From positions 13,430,630 to 13,494,629 of the forward strand of contig NC_081544.1 of assembly GCF_901000735.1 (NCBI RefSeq): 64,000 nucleotides of DNA, in the 5' to 3' direction. The notes below the pieces were generated by a model. That model ran no database searches, was not told the DNA's origin, and saw nothing but the letters and a program-made list of their open reading frames with translations. The DNA comes from Corylus avellana. Lineage: Eukaryota > Streptophyta > Magnoliopsida > Fagales > Betulaceae. Shown here piece by piece: positions 10,801 through 25,800 of this stretch; the stretch's first letter is position 1, and every line of letters begins with the position of its first letter. A program made the translations under genes and the position numbers.

Positions 10801-13800
10801 TCAAAAAGGCTAAAACACACTTTTAGGAAAACTTAAAAATGAAGCTTTTTCTAAAATGCTCTTTTTGGCTTTAAAAGCTTTATTTTCTAACGCAATCTCA
10901 AACATGCTCTCAATTGGATAACTTTATTGGAAATGTAACTGCAGTTGGTATCTTTCCTGCTTATAATGATATTTGGGAACTTCTTTCGGCCTATTTGTTT
11001 GTAACATTGCCTTAATTGATTTTCCTGCTTTTGTTTTGTTCATATAATTATGTGGTTATCTTTCAGGATGGTTTGCTCGTGATCCATCTATTCTACATCG
11101 CGTTGGACATGTTTTACTTCAACTGAATTCAGTGGGGCCTAGAAGGGCAAGACGGCTTCTTTTTGCTGGTGACCTGTTTCAGTTTTCTAAGGTTCCCACA
11201 CAAAAGACATTATATGTTGTTAGCAAAGCAATTGAAAATCTTTCTGGGTGTAAGTTGCAGACTTCACAATATACACATGCGTAGATATATGCATATCTAT
11301 AGACACATATACATGCACATGCAGAAATATGTGGTTTCATGTTTAGTTGCACTTATTTATGTTTGATAATAAATACTTCTGAATAGCATTCTTCCAATCA
11401 GACCATGATATATTGACCAAGTAAATGTAGTAATGATATAAAAGTTGCAGCTTTGTTTTGTTTGGTTGTACAGACCAGCCGCCGAAGCACATGAATTTTG
11501 GTCAGTATATCGCTTTAAATGTACCCAGTTTAAAAGGGTTTCGAGAACCATCAACAAACTTGCAAAACGGGACATCTACTTTAAAAGCTCTCTCTTCTGT
11601 AATGGTTTCATTACAAAGGTATTCAAGAATGATTTAATTTTTTTCTTCTTCCTTTCGCTTGTGTTCTTTTGGTTTTCTTTACTAGATTTATATGTTATAA
11701 AATTGATAATGTTATAAAATTGATAAGTCTTGATGAAGAAGTTATGATTTGAAGTACTTATTTTCTTAATTTATTATCATGAGATTCATGTTTGCCCTCT
11801 TGTTGTATGTTTGTCCTCTTGTTATTGCTTCATAGGTGAATCTGGAGCATCGTTTGCATTAAATAAATCAAGCTGACAATTGTATATACATGTTTAAGAG
11901 TGGGAGGCGGATGAAGTGTACTGATGCATGAAGTTAAGTACTAAGGACACTGACTGGTTTGTTGATTTCCAATGGTTCTAATCTGATCTGACAAAGTAAC
12001 CTATTTATGTATAGATGTGGTATGTGAATTATAAGGCCGCAAATCCTAAAGTAGTACTCTTGCAGTTATATAGGTGATGCAGCCATGGAATAAGAGTGAA
12101 GGTATTATTTTAGAGTGATTTTTAGATTTGGCAGCTTAAGAGCTTCATGTGTGGGTCATCATCATGTGATGGTTGATTGAATTGAGACCTATGTGTTTTC
12201 TAATCTGATGTTCCAAGTGTCGTAGTGTGAAAATTGAGTTATTAGTTTATGAGTTGCTGGCATTATGATTCACATGACAGATCTGGAATTTTATTAAGTT
12301 CGTATCCATAAAATCATGTTGAGTATTCATGTGTGAGTGTAAGAAGGTTAAGTCCCACATTGGAACTTTCACATGTGTGATTGGTTAATATATATAGTTT
12401 GATCCAAATTCATAGACTTAAGCTTTTGGATTGAGTGGTGTCCCATTATGTTATGGTTTTACTAAAAGACTTCCCAAGGTGTCAGTCTACTTAACAAGTG
12501 GTACTAAAGCCAATGGTTGTATGTGGTATAGTGGATGATAGTAGTCACTTTTGGTTGGAGCACGAACGGTACATATGAATGGATGATGAGTCGCTTCCCA
12601 CATAACTTATAGAAGTAATCCTAGAGACAACCCATAACATTGGTAAAAGCTTCTATTCAAGGGGGAGTGTAACATTGTACTGATGTTCTAACAAGGGGCA
12701 GATTGTTGAGTATACACATGTGAGTGTATAAAGGTTAACTCCTACATTGGAAAGATGTCACATGTTTCAGTGGCTCATATAACATAATTGGGTCTAAACC
12801 CATATTCTTAAGTTTTTGGGTTAAGTGCTATATCAACTTGTTATATTATGGTCTCACTAGAAAACTTTCCAAGGTGTCAATCTCTCCAACATTTTAGTTT
12901 TATGGTTATTTCCACAATTATGTTTGTTCTAGATTATTCTTGAATTTCTAGTAGTATTAGGAGTCTTTTATTAAATTTTCTTAGGCCTTTAGTTTACTAG
13001 TTAATTAGGAGTCTTAATCCTAGTAGATTAAGAGCCAATGATTTTACATAAATAGGTTTTATTGTATTTAAAGACTTCAGGCTTGGTTAACAGAATTATG
13101 AGTGATTCACTTTGTTGAAGTGTGCTTGCCTTTGAGTTTTCTTCTCTCTTCTTCTTCTTCTTTGGCACAATGTTACTAATTAAGTCACTATTCACACAGT
13201 CCCTGAATAGCAACAGTCTTCTCGTGTTTCCTTCTTTACAACTTAAATCTAGCCCCTTCTCCTCACTTATCAAAACCTGAAAAAATTACTGTCTTACTGA
13301 ATAGCCATCAAATAACCCATTAACAAAAGCCTTCAAATTCTATTTATTTGCTCATAGTTCTATTATGCAGAGCTGCATTGCTACCTTCTTGTTCTCTATT
13401 TCAGCCCTTGTTTGCCATTCATCCTAATTTTTCAAGCCATAAACAAATTACAAGCCGAAACCATAAACCCTAGCTTTAAAAACCCCATTTTCAAACCTTT
13501 AGATCACCACAACTATCCATAGAGGAGTTTCCCAAATCTATCGGACGTCAATAGGTTGGGAGTGAGATTGCTTGTATGGCTGAAGAAAAATTTATTTCAT
13601 AAATGGATTGACATTTGTTGGAAGTCCCATATTGCCTGGGTATTAAGGAGATGGGCCATTTATAAGGGTGAGGGGAAACCTCAACTCTAGAGCTAACTTT
13701 TGGGTTGAGTTAGGTCCAAGACCCATTTCTAATAACATTATCAAAGTAGGCTATTGTTTTAAATTATATTAGCCATTGTTAATATCATAATCCCTCTATG

Positions 13801-16800
13801 ACAGTTCAAATACATCATTTTTCATGTTGAAAAGCTTTTGCTTAGTGCAGTTTTCGGTTTTGGTGAATGGCTACTCTACAGGCTTCTTTAGTAATTCTTG
13901 TGGCTTGAGGTAGGGGATCATCTGTCTCCTTTGTTTGTTCTAGTGATGAAGGCATTGGGTACGATGATTTCAGTTACTGTAAGTGGAGGTTTGTTGTCTG
14001 GATTCTCTATGGGGACAACGGTTGATATCTCTCATCTTCTGTTCGCAAATAACACTTTCATTTTTTGTGGGACCAACCCAAATCATCTTTGCAGTTTGCG
14101 GAACTTGTTCTTATTATTTAAAGTTGTCGGGTTTGAAGACGAACTTAGCTAAGTCGGAATTGGTTCCAGCAGGAAATGTTGATAATGTGGCTGGGTTGGC
14201 TTGGATTTTGGTTTGTGGGGTTGCGTCCTTGCCTTTGAAGTATCTCGGTCTTCCATTGGGGGCATTCTACAAGACCAAGCATATTTGGTACAATGTTATC
14301 GAGAAGATATAACATCGGTTGGCTAGATGGAAACAATGTATTTGTCTAAGGGTGGTAGGTTTACTCTTATCAAGAGCACCCTATCCAACTTACCTACATA
14401 TTTTATATCCCTCTTTCCTCTCCCTTTGAGTGTTGCCAAACGTATTGAGAAGCTCCAACGTGATTTCTTCTGTGGTGTGATAGGCAAAGAGTACAAATGC
14501 CATCTAGTGAGTTGGCTGAAGGTGTGTACGCTGATCTCTGAGGGAGGGTTAGGAATTAGGAACCTTTTGGAGTTCAATCATGCTCTCTTGCGTAAATGGC
14601 TTTGGCGATATGGGCTTGAGATAGAGGCTTGGCGGAGAGTGGTGGTGGACTCTAAATATGGAAGTTCTTGGGGAGGGTGGTGTTCTAGTGAGTCTGTTGG
14701 GGCGTATAGGGTGGGCTTGTGGAAGAATTCTAAGAGGGGTTGGGGGAAGTTATGTAATCACTCAAGATTTGAAATGGGTGATGGTTCCAAGGTTATGCCT
14801 AGATGAGTATGCGATTTGTTTGCTTGTTGGTGGACTACTGGCAGTACTTGGTGTTTTGCTATATGGAAGATGGTGCCTTTGTGCCTTTTGTGGTGTCTTT
14901 GGAGGGAAATGAATGATGGGTGTTTTGAGGACCATGAGAGGACCTTAGACGTGTTGAATTCTTTTCTCTTCAACATTTTGTATCTTTGGACTATTGCTTA
15001 TGTTTCTCCTTTAGTGATTAGTTATCATGATTTTCTTGCTTTTTTTGCCCCTATTTCTTAGGTGGCTTTTCTTGTGTACTTCCTATATACATGGGGTTGT
15101 TATGCTTTTAATGATATTTTAATTAATTATAAATAAAAACAAGGAAAAGCTTTTGCTTCATTGGGCTAGGAGTCGCTGCTATTAATATCCACTTAGACAT
15201 GTCATAGATTATAGAACAACAGGGTTGAAAATTGACCATGTGGAGAATATCTATTGGTAAACATTTCTAGTTGTAACTTAGTGACTAACAAGTTATTAAT
15301 AAATGGAAAAATTTCTGCTGTATTGTCTAGAACTTCATGTAGCCTAGCTTATGGCAATGGCCACTCTTCGAGATTCCAAGATGACTGTCTTGTTAGCTTT
15401 ATTTGCATCCCCCAATTTAAAAAGAGCAGAGGAGCCCTGAAAGTTCCTCTAAATCTTTAGTGAGCTAGGTTACTGTTAGGATATCGTGTAGGCTGTTTGA
15501 GAAAAAAGGGCTTAATTATTCTTGCCCCTTGTTAGCTATTCTTTTCTATTTATAGAAGCTTTGTACACTGTTCTGGACTAGGACAACTCACCCATACAGC
15601 TTACAATAAGACAGCTCATTAAGGATACCTCACTTCATAGAACATGGGCACATCACATTCTTCTAGCATATGTACATATCACATCATTATTCTAAGATTC
15701 CCCGTCAAGCTAGAGCATATGTGTCATATACCCCCAACTTGGAACTTATAAACTTTAACTGGCTATGACATAGGAATTTCATTAACATATTAGCAAGTTG
15801 ATCGCCAGACTTCACAAATGGTATAGATATGTTTCCGCTCAATATCTTATACAGATAAAATGACAGTCAACCTCAATATGCTTGGTTCTTTTATGGAACA
15901 CAAAATTAGAAGCAATGTGCTTTTTTTTTTTTGATAAGTAATTTAAATATCATTAATAAAGCGCAAAGAGGCTAAAGTAGGAGCATCTGCAAGATTATGT
16001 GCCACCATTCACATATGCAACTAATTAATCATATTCCTTTGCAACTCGACTACCGAAAGCTCAACATCCTCAAATGTCTGTGTTTTTCTCCCTCCAAATA
16101 CACCACATTACGCACAACGAAGCCATCTTCCATATTTCCTTTACTAGACCACACCCAACCGAACCATGCACCCCAGCATGTCAACAAATCCAATTTCCAC
16201 CTCGGGATAACCCACTCTATCCCAAACATTGTAAAGATGTAATTCCACAATGTGCTTGCCACTTTGCAATGAAGCAAAAGATGATCAACGAACTCCCCAC
16301 TCTTCTTGCACTTACAATACCATTTAACCACCACAATATGCCTCTTGTGCTGGTTATCATGTGTCAATATTTTCCCAAGAGCTGCTGTCCACCCAAAAAA
16401 GGCCACCCACAAGGGAGCCTTTACTCGCCAAATGTTCTTCTAAGAGAAAGCTTGCTGATCCGAACCATATAAAACCTTAGAGACTGACTTCACTTCGAAA
16501 TGACCCCCCTTGGATGGGCTCCATCTAATCCGATCCATCTCTCCATGACGAATCTTGAAAGAATACAGCCGCTCAGAAAATGCTAAAACCAACTCCATCT
16601 CCCAATCCTGGACTAGTTGCATCAAAATGACATTTCACTCAATAACCCCATCATCATTTCACCACCCCACGCATCTTTGTATCTTGCAATAATGAACAAG
16701 GATGGAAAAACATGCTTCAACGGTCTGTTGTCACACTAAGCATCATGCCAAAATCGAACTTTAGACCCCATCCCCACCTCAAAATGAACAAAATTGGAAA

Positions 16801-19800
16801 AGGTGTCCTACCCTCTTCTAATATGTTTCCACACACCCACTCCATATGTCCCCATAACCTCCTTCGAACACCAACCACCTCTCAAGTTCTCATAGTTAGT
16901 TGTGATTACCATTTTCCATAACGCCTCTCTCTCCATATCATAACACCACAACCATTTCCCCAATAAAGCTTTATTGAGAAGCAAATTCTGAACACGTAGC
17001 CCTTCTGTGTGGAACGGCTTGCAAATCTGCTTCTAGTTTACTAAGTGTATTTTTACCTCATCCCCCATGCGACCCCAAATAAAATCCCTTTGGAGTTTCT
17101 CAATCCTGGTAGCCACTTCCACTGGAATAGGAAATAGAGATAAATAAAATGTCAGAAGGTTAGACAGAGTACTTTTGAGTAAAGTTAAACGTCCTCCCTT
17201 CGACAAATACAGTTTCTTCCAACCAGCCAACCGACGTTCCATTTGCTTAATCACACCATTCCAAATGGACGTAGCCTTATACGAGGCCCCCTGGGGCAAA
17301 CCCAAATATTTCAGAGGTAAAGAGGCAACTCTACATCCAAGAATATTAGCCAGATTGTCTATATCTTCCACCTCTTCTATAGCAACAAGTTCGGATTTAC
17401 CCAAACTGATTTGCAAACCCAACATTGTTTCAAAGCACAAGAGAATATGTCAAGAGATAAGATGGATTTGGTAGTATCTCATTTATTATTTGCTAACGAC
17501 ACATTGATCTTTTGTGGTACGTAGTCCGAGCAAATTCGTCATTTGTGGTTTATTCTCTTGTGCTTTGAAGCAATATCGGGTTTGTGAATCAATTTGGGTA
17601 AATCCAAACTTGTTGCTATAGGAGAGGAGGAAGATATTTAGTATGAAACTGCAACTGCAAAAACTATTTTAATCTATGAATGCCTTTAGATCATTCCAAT
17701 AATCACAATATAATCTTTTTTTGATAAGTAATAACCAGTCTGATTAAAAGCGTAAGGCGCCCCAAAGTATACCAGGAGTATACAAAAGGAACCACCTAAC
17801 TAGAAAGGGAAAAGCGAACAAGAACATCATCATAACTAATTGACAATGGGGACACAAACGCTACAGTCCAAAGATACAATGTATGAAAACAAGAGGATAA
17901 AATGTCCTCTGAGGACCTCTCTAAGTCCTCAAAGCACCTATTTTTGTTCCTTTCCCTCCATAAACACCAAAAGAGGCAAGTAGTCACCATCTTCTAGACC
18001 ACAACACTCCTCCGCCTTCTAGAAGACCACCAACAAGCAAACAAGTCGAAAACCGGCTAGGCATAACTCAAGACATCCCAAAATGACTAAAGATGGCACT
18101 TCACAAAGCATAAGCTACCTCACAATAAAGAAGAAGATGGTCCACAGACCCCTCACTTATTATTCTTGCCCTCTATTACCATTCATTTCTACTTACAGAA
18201 GCTTTGTACACTATTCTTGACTGGGACAGCTCACCCATACTTCTCATAATAGGACATCTGGTTACTCGTATTCTTTCTGCAAGGTGACAAAAGCGTGAAG
18301 TTTCTTTGCTTACTAAGTTAATGCTTGATTGTCCAAGAGAATTTGACCTACAGATTGCTGAGGTCAATGCTTACCTTTATTCTTATACGGTATGAAAATA
18401 CACTTATTCAAGCACACAATCTACTGGTCCCCTAAACAGCGTTTTCAGAATGTGTAGGCAAACAAGGAATGTGTTCTCGTAGGTTTTTAATGCATTGTTT
18501 TGTCTTTAGAGAAAGGTGGTTTGAACATAATTTGTGGCCTATTTAGTATTAAAGTATGTGTTACTTGCTTAGCTGCTAATCTCCTTCAAGGTTTACCTGT
18601 GGGTCAGTCTTTGTTTTGGATATGATTTGCTCAGTTGTCTAATCTTTCGCTTTCTACTGATCTTTCCTTCTTAAACTGTTTGAGATGATATTAGTTCATA
18701 TTTGTTCCATATATCATGATGCAAACTTGATCTTATGGGTTCTCTCTTTCTGTAGTGAATGCAACCCTTGAATACTGCTAGTACTATGGCAGTTCTCTAC
18801 CTGATGCCTTTAGTTTTCTTTTGACTAATTTCTATGACGTGGACATCTGCTTTCAGATATGAATTCAAATCAAATCATGAAGAATGGGTAAAATCAGTCA
18901 AGCCCAAGTTAGGACCTGATGTGTCTGATCGTATTCTTGAAGCAATTAATACGTCATATGAGAACATGAAAACTTTGTATAAGGTCAGGACTGAGATGCG
19001 GGCCGCGCTTCAAAATCTATTGAAGGTATCCCCAACTTCTTATTTAATTATTGTGTTTCCTATGTATTTCACTAGTAAGTGTTAATTTCTAATAATATTA
19101 TTGTTGCTCTTCCTTGTTTTATTTGTTCCTACTGATAATCAATTTTATAATGAGTTTGTTGGCTTTTGATATGCATCTCTTTTATTTGTTGTAATAAATT
19201 ATATGGAGATAATGAAAAAAGAATATAGTAGTTTAGGTAAAATTCTTAACTCATTCAATCATACACTAGCATTTATAGGGACACCTTGCACTAGTAAACC
19301 TCATAGGGACACTTAACCATGTTCTAGAAGGGGTGACACCTCATCACTCTAACACTTTCCCCTTATGTTGGAGCGTATATATCATATAAGCCCAGCTGGA
19401 GCAAATAGATTCCATCTTAATACGACATAAATACTTTGTAAATATATCAGCAAGTTGGTTCTCGGATTTTGCAAATGATATAGATATCTCCATTCTGAAT
19501 CTCTTCCCAGATGAAGTGGCAGTCAACTGCAATATGCAAGGCAGCTTGGTTATCATAAAACAGTGACATAGGAGTAGCAGTTGGAAAACCAATTTCCTGA
19601 AGGAAGTTCTGTAACCATGTTAATTCACTTGCTGTCTGAGCCATTGCTCTATACTTTGCTTATGCAATGGATCTTGCTACCACCGTCTGTTTTTTACTTT
19701 TATACGAGACCAGATTACCCTCTAAGAACGTACAGTACCGTGTTGTAAATTTTCTTTCCAAGGGACCCAGTCCTTAATATTGGTCTTCTTTCTTAGACAA

Positions 19801-22800
19801 AAATTGAGAATTTTCCAATCAAAATATTTTTGATCCATATCTTTTTTTATATCTATACTATCATCTTCTACTAGATAATTATTGATAAGGATACATTCCA
19901 TCATATCAAATAGTTTGCGTTTAGGCGTATTGTAAGTATAAGAAATCTCTTGAACCTGCCCATTCATTCTGCATTTGTCAAAGTTCACCTTGTTATGTCC
20001 CATTTCTTCTGTATAAGATACCAAGGCCCAGAGCTTTCTTGAGATAGCGAAAAATATGAATAACTGCATCCCAATGTACTAATCTAGCAGCTTCCAAAAA
20101 TCAACTTACTACACTAACTGCATAAGATATGTATGGTCTGGTAATTGTTAGATAATTCAGTTTTCCAACCAACCGGCAATAACGACCAGGATTTTCAAAC
20201 AATCCCCTCTCATCCTTTAACGGTTTCTTATTTGGATCCACAGGAACATAAATACATCTTGCTCCCAGTAGATCAGTTTCATCCCGCAAATCAAGAATAT
20301 ATTTCTGCAAAGAAAGATTAATGTTTGCTCGAGACCTAGCAACTTCAATTGAAAGAAAGTATCGAAGCTTACCTGGGTCTTTAGTATGAAATCATTGCTA
20401 CAAAAATTGTTTTAATCTAGCAATTCCTTTATTCACAATATCATCTACAAATACTACAAAAAGAATATATCCTGCATCAGTTTGTAAAAGACTGAATGAT
20501 CTATGAAGAACAAATTCTATAATTGACTCAGAAAATTTCCCCAACCATTCCCTCATTGACTGTTTTAGGCCATTCAGAGCCTTCAATTTACTAACACTGC
20601 CTTGATACTCCTCAGCAAATAAGTCTGCGTAGAGAATCATTTTTGATATCTAACTGAAATAGTGACCAATCAAGATTAGCTGCCAGAGCTATTATCACAT
20701 GTACAGAAGAAATTTAGCGACAGGGGAAAAAGTTACTTCATAACCAATACCACAGGTTTGTGTGTATCCTTTGGCAACCAGCTGTGCCTTCAATCGGTCA
20801 AGTGTGCCATCAGGATTAAACTTGATTGTTTATACCCATTTACAATTAACAGTCTTCTTACCATGGGAAAGAGGAATAAACATCCAAGTTCCATTCTAAT
20901 GCAAGGCTGCCATTTCCACTTTCATGGTTTTCCTCCAATCTAGATCAAATACAGCTTCGTGCATTGTCTTAGGGTTACAAATGGCAGATACGTGGGAGGT
21001 AAAACATGGAAAGGAATGAGATAATAGATGAGTGGAAACAAAATGACTAATGGGGTGCTTAGTAACACAAGAGCGAGTACCTTTTCTAAGAGCCATGGGC
21101 AAAGAGTTGGGCTGCAATGGGGAAAGTGGATCTAAAGAAAACGGGGGGAAGTTGGTGGTGGTGGGTGAAAGGAGTAGACTCGTAAAAGAGAAGAAGATTG
21201 AGGAAGTAACTACTCAGAATGGGAAGATTGGGTATGGAGTAAGAGACTTGGGCAAGAACAGGGATGGAAGAAGGTGACTCAGAAACATAATGATCAGGAG
21301 AACTAACAGTGGAGAAATATGGAGTAGACTCAAGAAAGGTAACATCTGTGCTGGTGAATAGCGTCTCAGAGTTAGACTGTAACACCTATACCCTTCTGAG
21401 TTCAAGAGTAACCAAGAAAGATACATGTAGTTGCCTGAGCATTAAGTTTATCAAATTGTGGATCCAAATTGTGAGCATAGGAGGTACATCCAAATACTTT
21501 TGGAGGTAAGGAAAACAAAGGAGAGGAAGTGAAGTGAGATAATAAAGAGATGAGTCAGCACTCTGCTAATAAAGATAACATCTGCACTGGTGAAATAGGT
21601 TCTCAAAGTTGGATTGTAGCACCTATAACCCTTTTGAGTTCAAGAGTGACCAAGAAAGATACATTTAGTTGCATGAGCATCAAGTTCATCAAATCCAGGA
21701 CATAAATTGTGAACATAGCAGTTACATCCAAATACTTTTGGAGGTAAGGAAAACAAAGGAAAGGAAGGAAACATGAGAGAATAAAGAGATGAATCATCTA
21801 AGACAGGTGGGGGCATTCTACTAATAAGATAACTTACAGTTAGGATAGCGTCACTCCAAAAATTTTTGGGGACTTTCATTTGAAATAATAGAGCTCGGGC
21901 AACTTCCAACAAATGTTGGTTATTGTGTTCAGCCACACCATTTTGTTGTGGAGCGTGAGCACAAGACGTTTGACGAATAATTCCTTTGCTAGATAAACTA
22001 GTAGTAATTGAAGAAGACTCATACTCTTTAGCATTATCAGGACACAAAATGTGAATTTTTCAGCCAAATTGAGTTTTAATTTCACTCTGGAAGAGTTGGA
22101 AAATAGTAAACAATTCGGAACAATTATGCATTAAAAACAACCAAGGTCTACGGGAGTTATCATCCACAAATGTGAAAAAATATTTGAATTCATTGGAAGT
22201 AACATGTAAAGGTCCCCCATATATTAGAATGCACTAACTCAAAAGGGTTAGCAACCTGACTAGGAACCCTAGAAGGAAAGGACACATGATGTTGTTTACT
22301 AAGTCCACTAGACTCACAATGAAAAGGAGAAACATAACTAAGATCCTTCACTTGGCGCTTCAAAGCAGGTAGAGAGGGATCACCCGGAGAGCAATGCCAT
22401 TGAAAAGGAGAGGGATGATTGAAGTGCTCATGGTGGTACCGAGGTAGGTGAAAGGTTAAGGCAATAAAGACCACCTGCTTCATGCCCCATACCAATCATC
22501 CGCTTCGTCTGGAGATCCTAAAATATTCACAAAAACTAACACAACATTAAAGAGTTTTAATAATTTTTCTAATGAATAATAAATTAAAGGAAAAACTAGA
22601 AACATGTAAAGCAAATAGTAAATCAAGATCAGAAGTGATATGTGTAATTCCCATGCCTGCAATTTTAGCTAGGGAGTGTATCACTTTGTGATGAATGAGC
22701 AGGGTGATAATCAAAAAGGGTGGTGGAAAACCAATCATATGGTCAGGTGCACCATAATCGATGACCCTTGGATCATGAGTTGATTAGAGAAGACAATGAG

Positions 22801-25800
22801 GTAGAGTACTGGCTGGGCAAGAGTAGCCATAGATGATGAGGCAGTCCGTTTAAGGGCCGAAAATTGAGCATCAGTGATGTGAAGATCATATCAACATTAG
22901 ATGTTTGATACGAGAATTCCATAACTGAAAATCGAAGCAAACTACTATTTATTAGACCAATTCAAACTAGAGATATAGTTGAAGATAAAGACAAGGAAGA
23001 TATAGTTGAAGATAAATACAAGGAAGATAAACATCAAGTAGAATACTCACAATAGGACTCTAGTTCTCATCTTGAGTTTAACGTGTATTACTGTTATAGA
23101 GTTTAAGTTAGAATTGTTTGTATAATTGATTATATATATACAATTCTGCTGTACCAGTTGGGGTGAGCAGCATTGCAGAAACGTACATCTCATATGGTAT
23201 TAGAGCCAACACACGACTAAAGTCGGTTCCTTTTTTTTCTCTTTTTTCATGGCTGCTGCTTCTTCATCCACCTCCACCACCGACTCCATCACCCTCCCAA
23301 TGAGCAAAGCCAATATCCTCTCCTATGTCCTCATCATCCACATTGAGCAAGTATGAAGGCAATACAATCACTAATCCAACACTCTACCGTAGCACAGTGG
23401 GATCTCTACAATATCTCTCAGTCACATGACTGAATCTCTCCTTTGCAGTTAACAAAGTGTCCCAATTTATGCAAGATCCTCGAGAACCACATTGGGTTGC
23501 TGTCAAATGCATTCTGCATTACCTAAAGTTCTCAAGTGATCACACTTTCTTCATCTCTAAGTCATCATCATGTCAACTAGTTGCATTCTCTGATTCAGAT
23601 TGGGCTGGATGCCTCAATGACCGCCGTTCTACGTCTGGTTATTGCATCTTCCTTGGCAGCAATCTACTCTCATGGAGCTCCAAAATCAACCTACTGTCTC
23701 AAGAATGCCTCTACCGAACTAACTTGGATTCAATCTCTCCTAGGTGAACTTGGGGTTCCTCTATCTAGTGTTCCAATTCTACATTGTGACAACATTGGTG
23801 CAACATACCTTACCTCCAATCCTATGTTTCATGCATGAACAAAGCATATTGCCATTGACTACCACTTTGTATGTGATAAAGTGGCTCACAAGATTCTAGA
23901 TGTCCGGTTCATATCTAGTAAGGATCAAGTGGCTGACATTCTCACTAAGCCTCTAGTCTCCAAGAAGTTTACACTACTCAAGTCCAATCTCAATGTTAGA
24001 CCTTCACTTTCGAGATTGTGGGGGCATATTAGTACAATTCAAACTAAGATAAAGACAAGGAAGATATAGTTGAAGATAAATACAAGGAAGATAAACATCA
24101 AGTAAAATACTCACAATAGGACTCTAGTTCTCATCTTGAGTTTAACGTGTATTACTGTTATAGAGTTTAAGTTAGAATTGTTTTGTATCTCAATTGATTA
24201 TATATATACAACACTGTTGTACTGGTTGGGGTAAGCAGCATTGCAGAAACGTACATCTCATACTATTCAACAGTTATCCACCAGAAGAAAACTACAGAAC
24301 TATGAACTAGCCGAAATATAGTCTGAACTGGCCAAAGCAGTGAGAACTGGTTCGAAAACCATGTGAACTGACCAAAATATGGGCTGGGCTGAACAGACCA
24401 AAAACAGTAAGAACCTATTTGAAAACCATGTGAACCGGCTTGAAAGTTGTGACCGGTGTCTAAACTGGCCAAAAACAGCGTGAATCAGCTTGAAAACTCT
24501 GAACCGGCCGAAATAAAAGCTGAGTTGACCAAAAACAGTGAACCAGCCAGAAACATTTTTAACCGGCTTGTGAGCCGGCCAAAAATAAGAAAACCGGCTA
24601 AAAAAAAGTATTTGAAAAAGGACAGACCAGCCGGCAAAACAATGTTGTTTGATGTAATGTTAAAACAACATTGTTTTAGGCTGCTAAATAGTTTGGGTTG
24701 CTAAGTCAAAATGGGCGAATTTTAAATGGAGGTGATCGGCCAAGTTGAAAAAAAAAAAAGGATTGGGCCTTTTCTTTTTCTTTTATAGGAGAATTGTGAA
24801 AGATCTATTTCGTATGAACGGGCCCAAATGTTGGGCTGGATTGACTTGCTGGAATTCTAAAACTAGAATAAGATATCCCTGTTTTGGATCCCATTATTCC
24901 AAACAAATCGAGGAGTATCCTTGTCTGGGATAAGGAATAACCAACAACTACAGCCAAACAGGGGTCTTCCCTATCACCTTCGTCAAGAAACTTTACCAGT
25001 GATGCTCACATTCGCCCTTTGAAGGAATCCGGGGTTATTTTGTCTTGCTCGAAATAGGGATGCTCTGGCGGCTGACCTTAGGGTTGTCAGTAATGTTGTG
25101 GTTCATCGGGAAATTAGTTTCTTCACGTTGGTGCATGATTAGGAGGTGGACTTAGTCTCCTCTTTCTTCAATGTCTTGTATTCAGCTAGGGTGGATCAGG
25201 GGGAGATGATAAATGTTGGACACCCTCGAAAAGAACTTTTGAGGTTAAATCTTTTTACAAGGTTCTTCTTCCCAACATTGACTCCTTTGGAGGAGCATTT
25301 GGAGGTGCAAGGCTCCTTTGAAGTTGGCTTTTTTTACTTGGAAAACATCCCTAGGAGAAATTTTCACCTTGGACAATCCTTCGCAACCTTCACATCATAG
25401 TGATAGATTGGTGTTATATGTGTAAAAGGAGTGGGGAAACCCTGGATGATCTTATTTGTCGAATATGGTATGTCAGATGTTTGGAGTAGAGTGGGTTATG
25501 CCCAGATGGGTTGTGGATCTCATGGCTTGTTGAAAAAGAAGGGTTGGTCGGAATGCTATCTATATTGTTTGCAATGTATACATTCCTTCTTAATGTGGTG
25601 CATTTCGGGAGAAAGGAACAATTGAAGCTTCGAGGATTGCGAGAGAACTAGCTTGGATCTACAAATTTGTTTTCTTAAATCGTTTTTGAGTGGATCTTTG
25701 CTATTGCCCCTCCTTGTTTTTAGCTTTGCGTATTTTTGTACTATTTTTTCTCGTTCTTGATTTTTTGGGTGTTTTTCTCTTATATACTTTCTCTGTGCTT

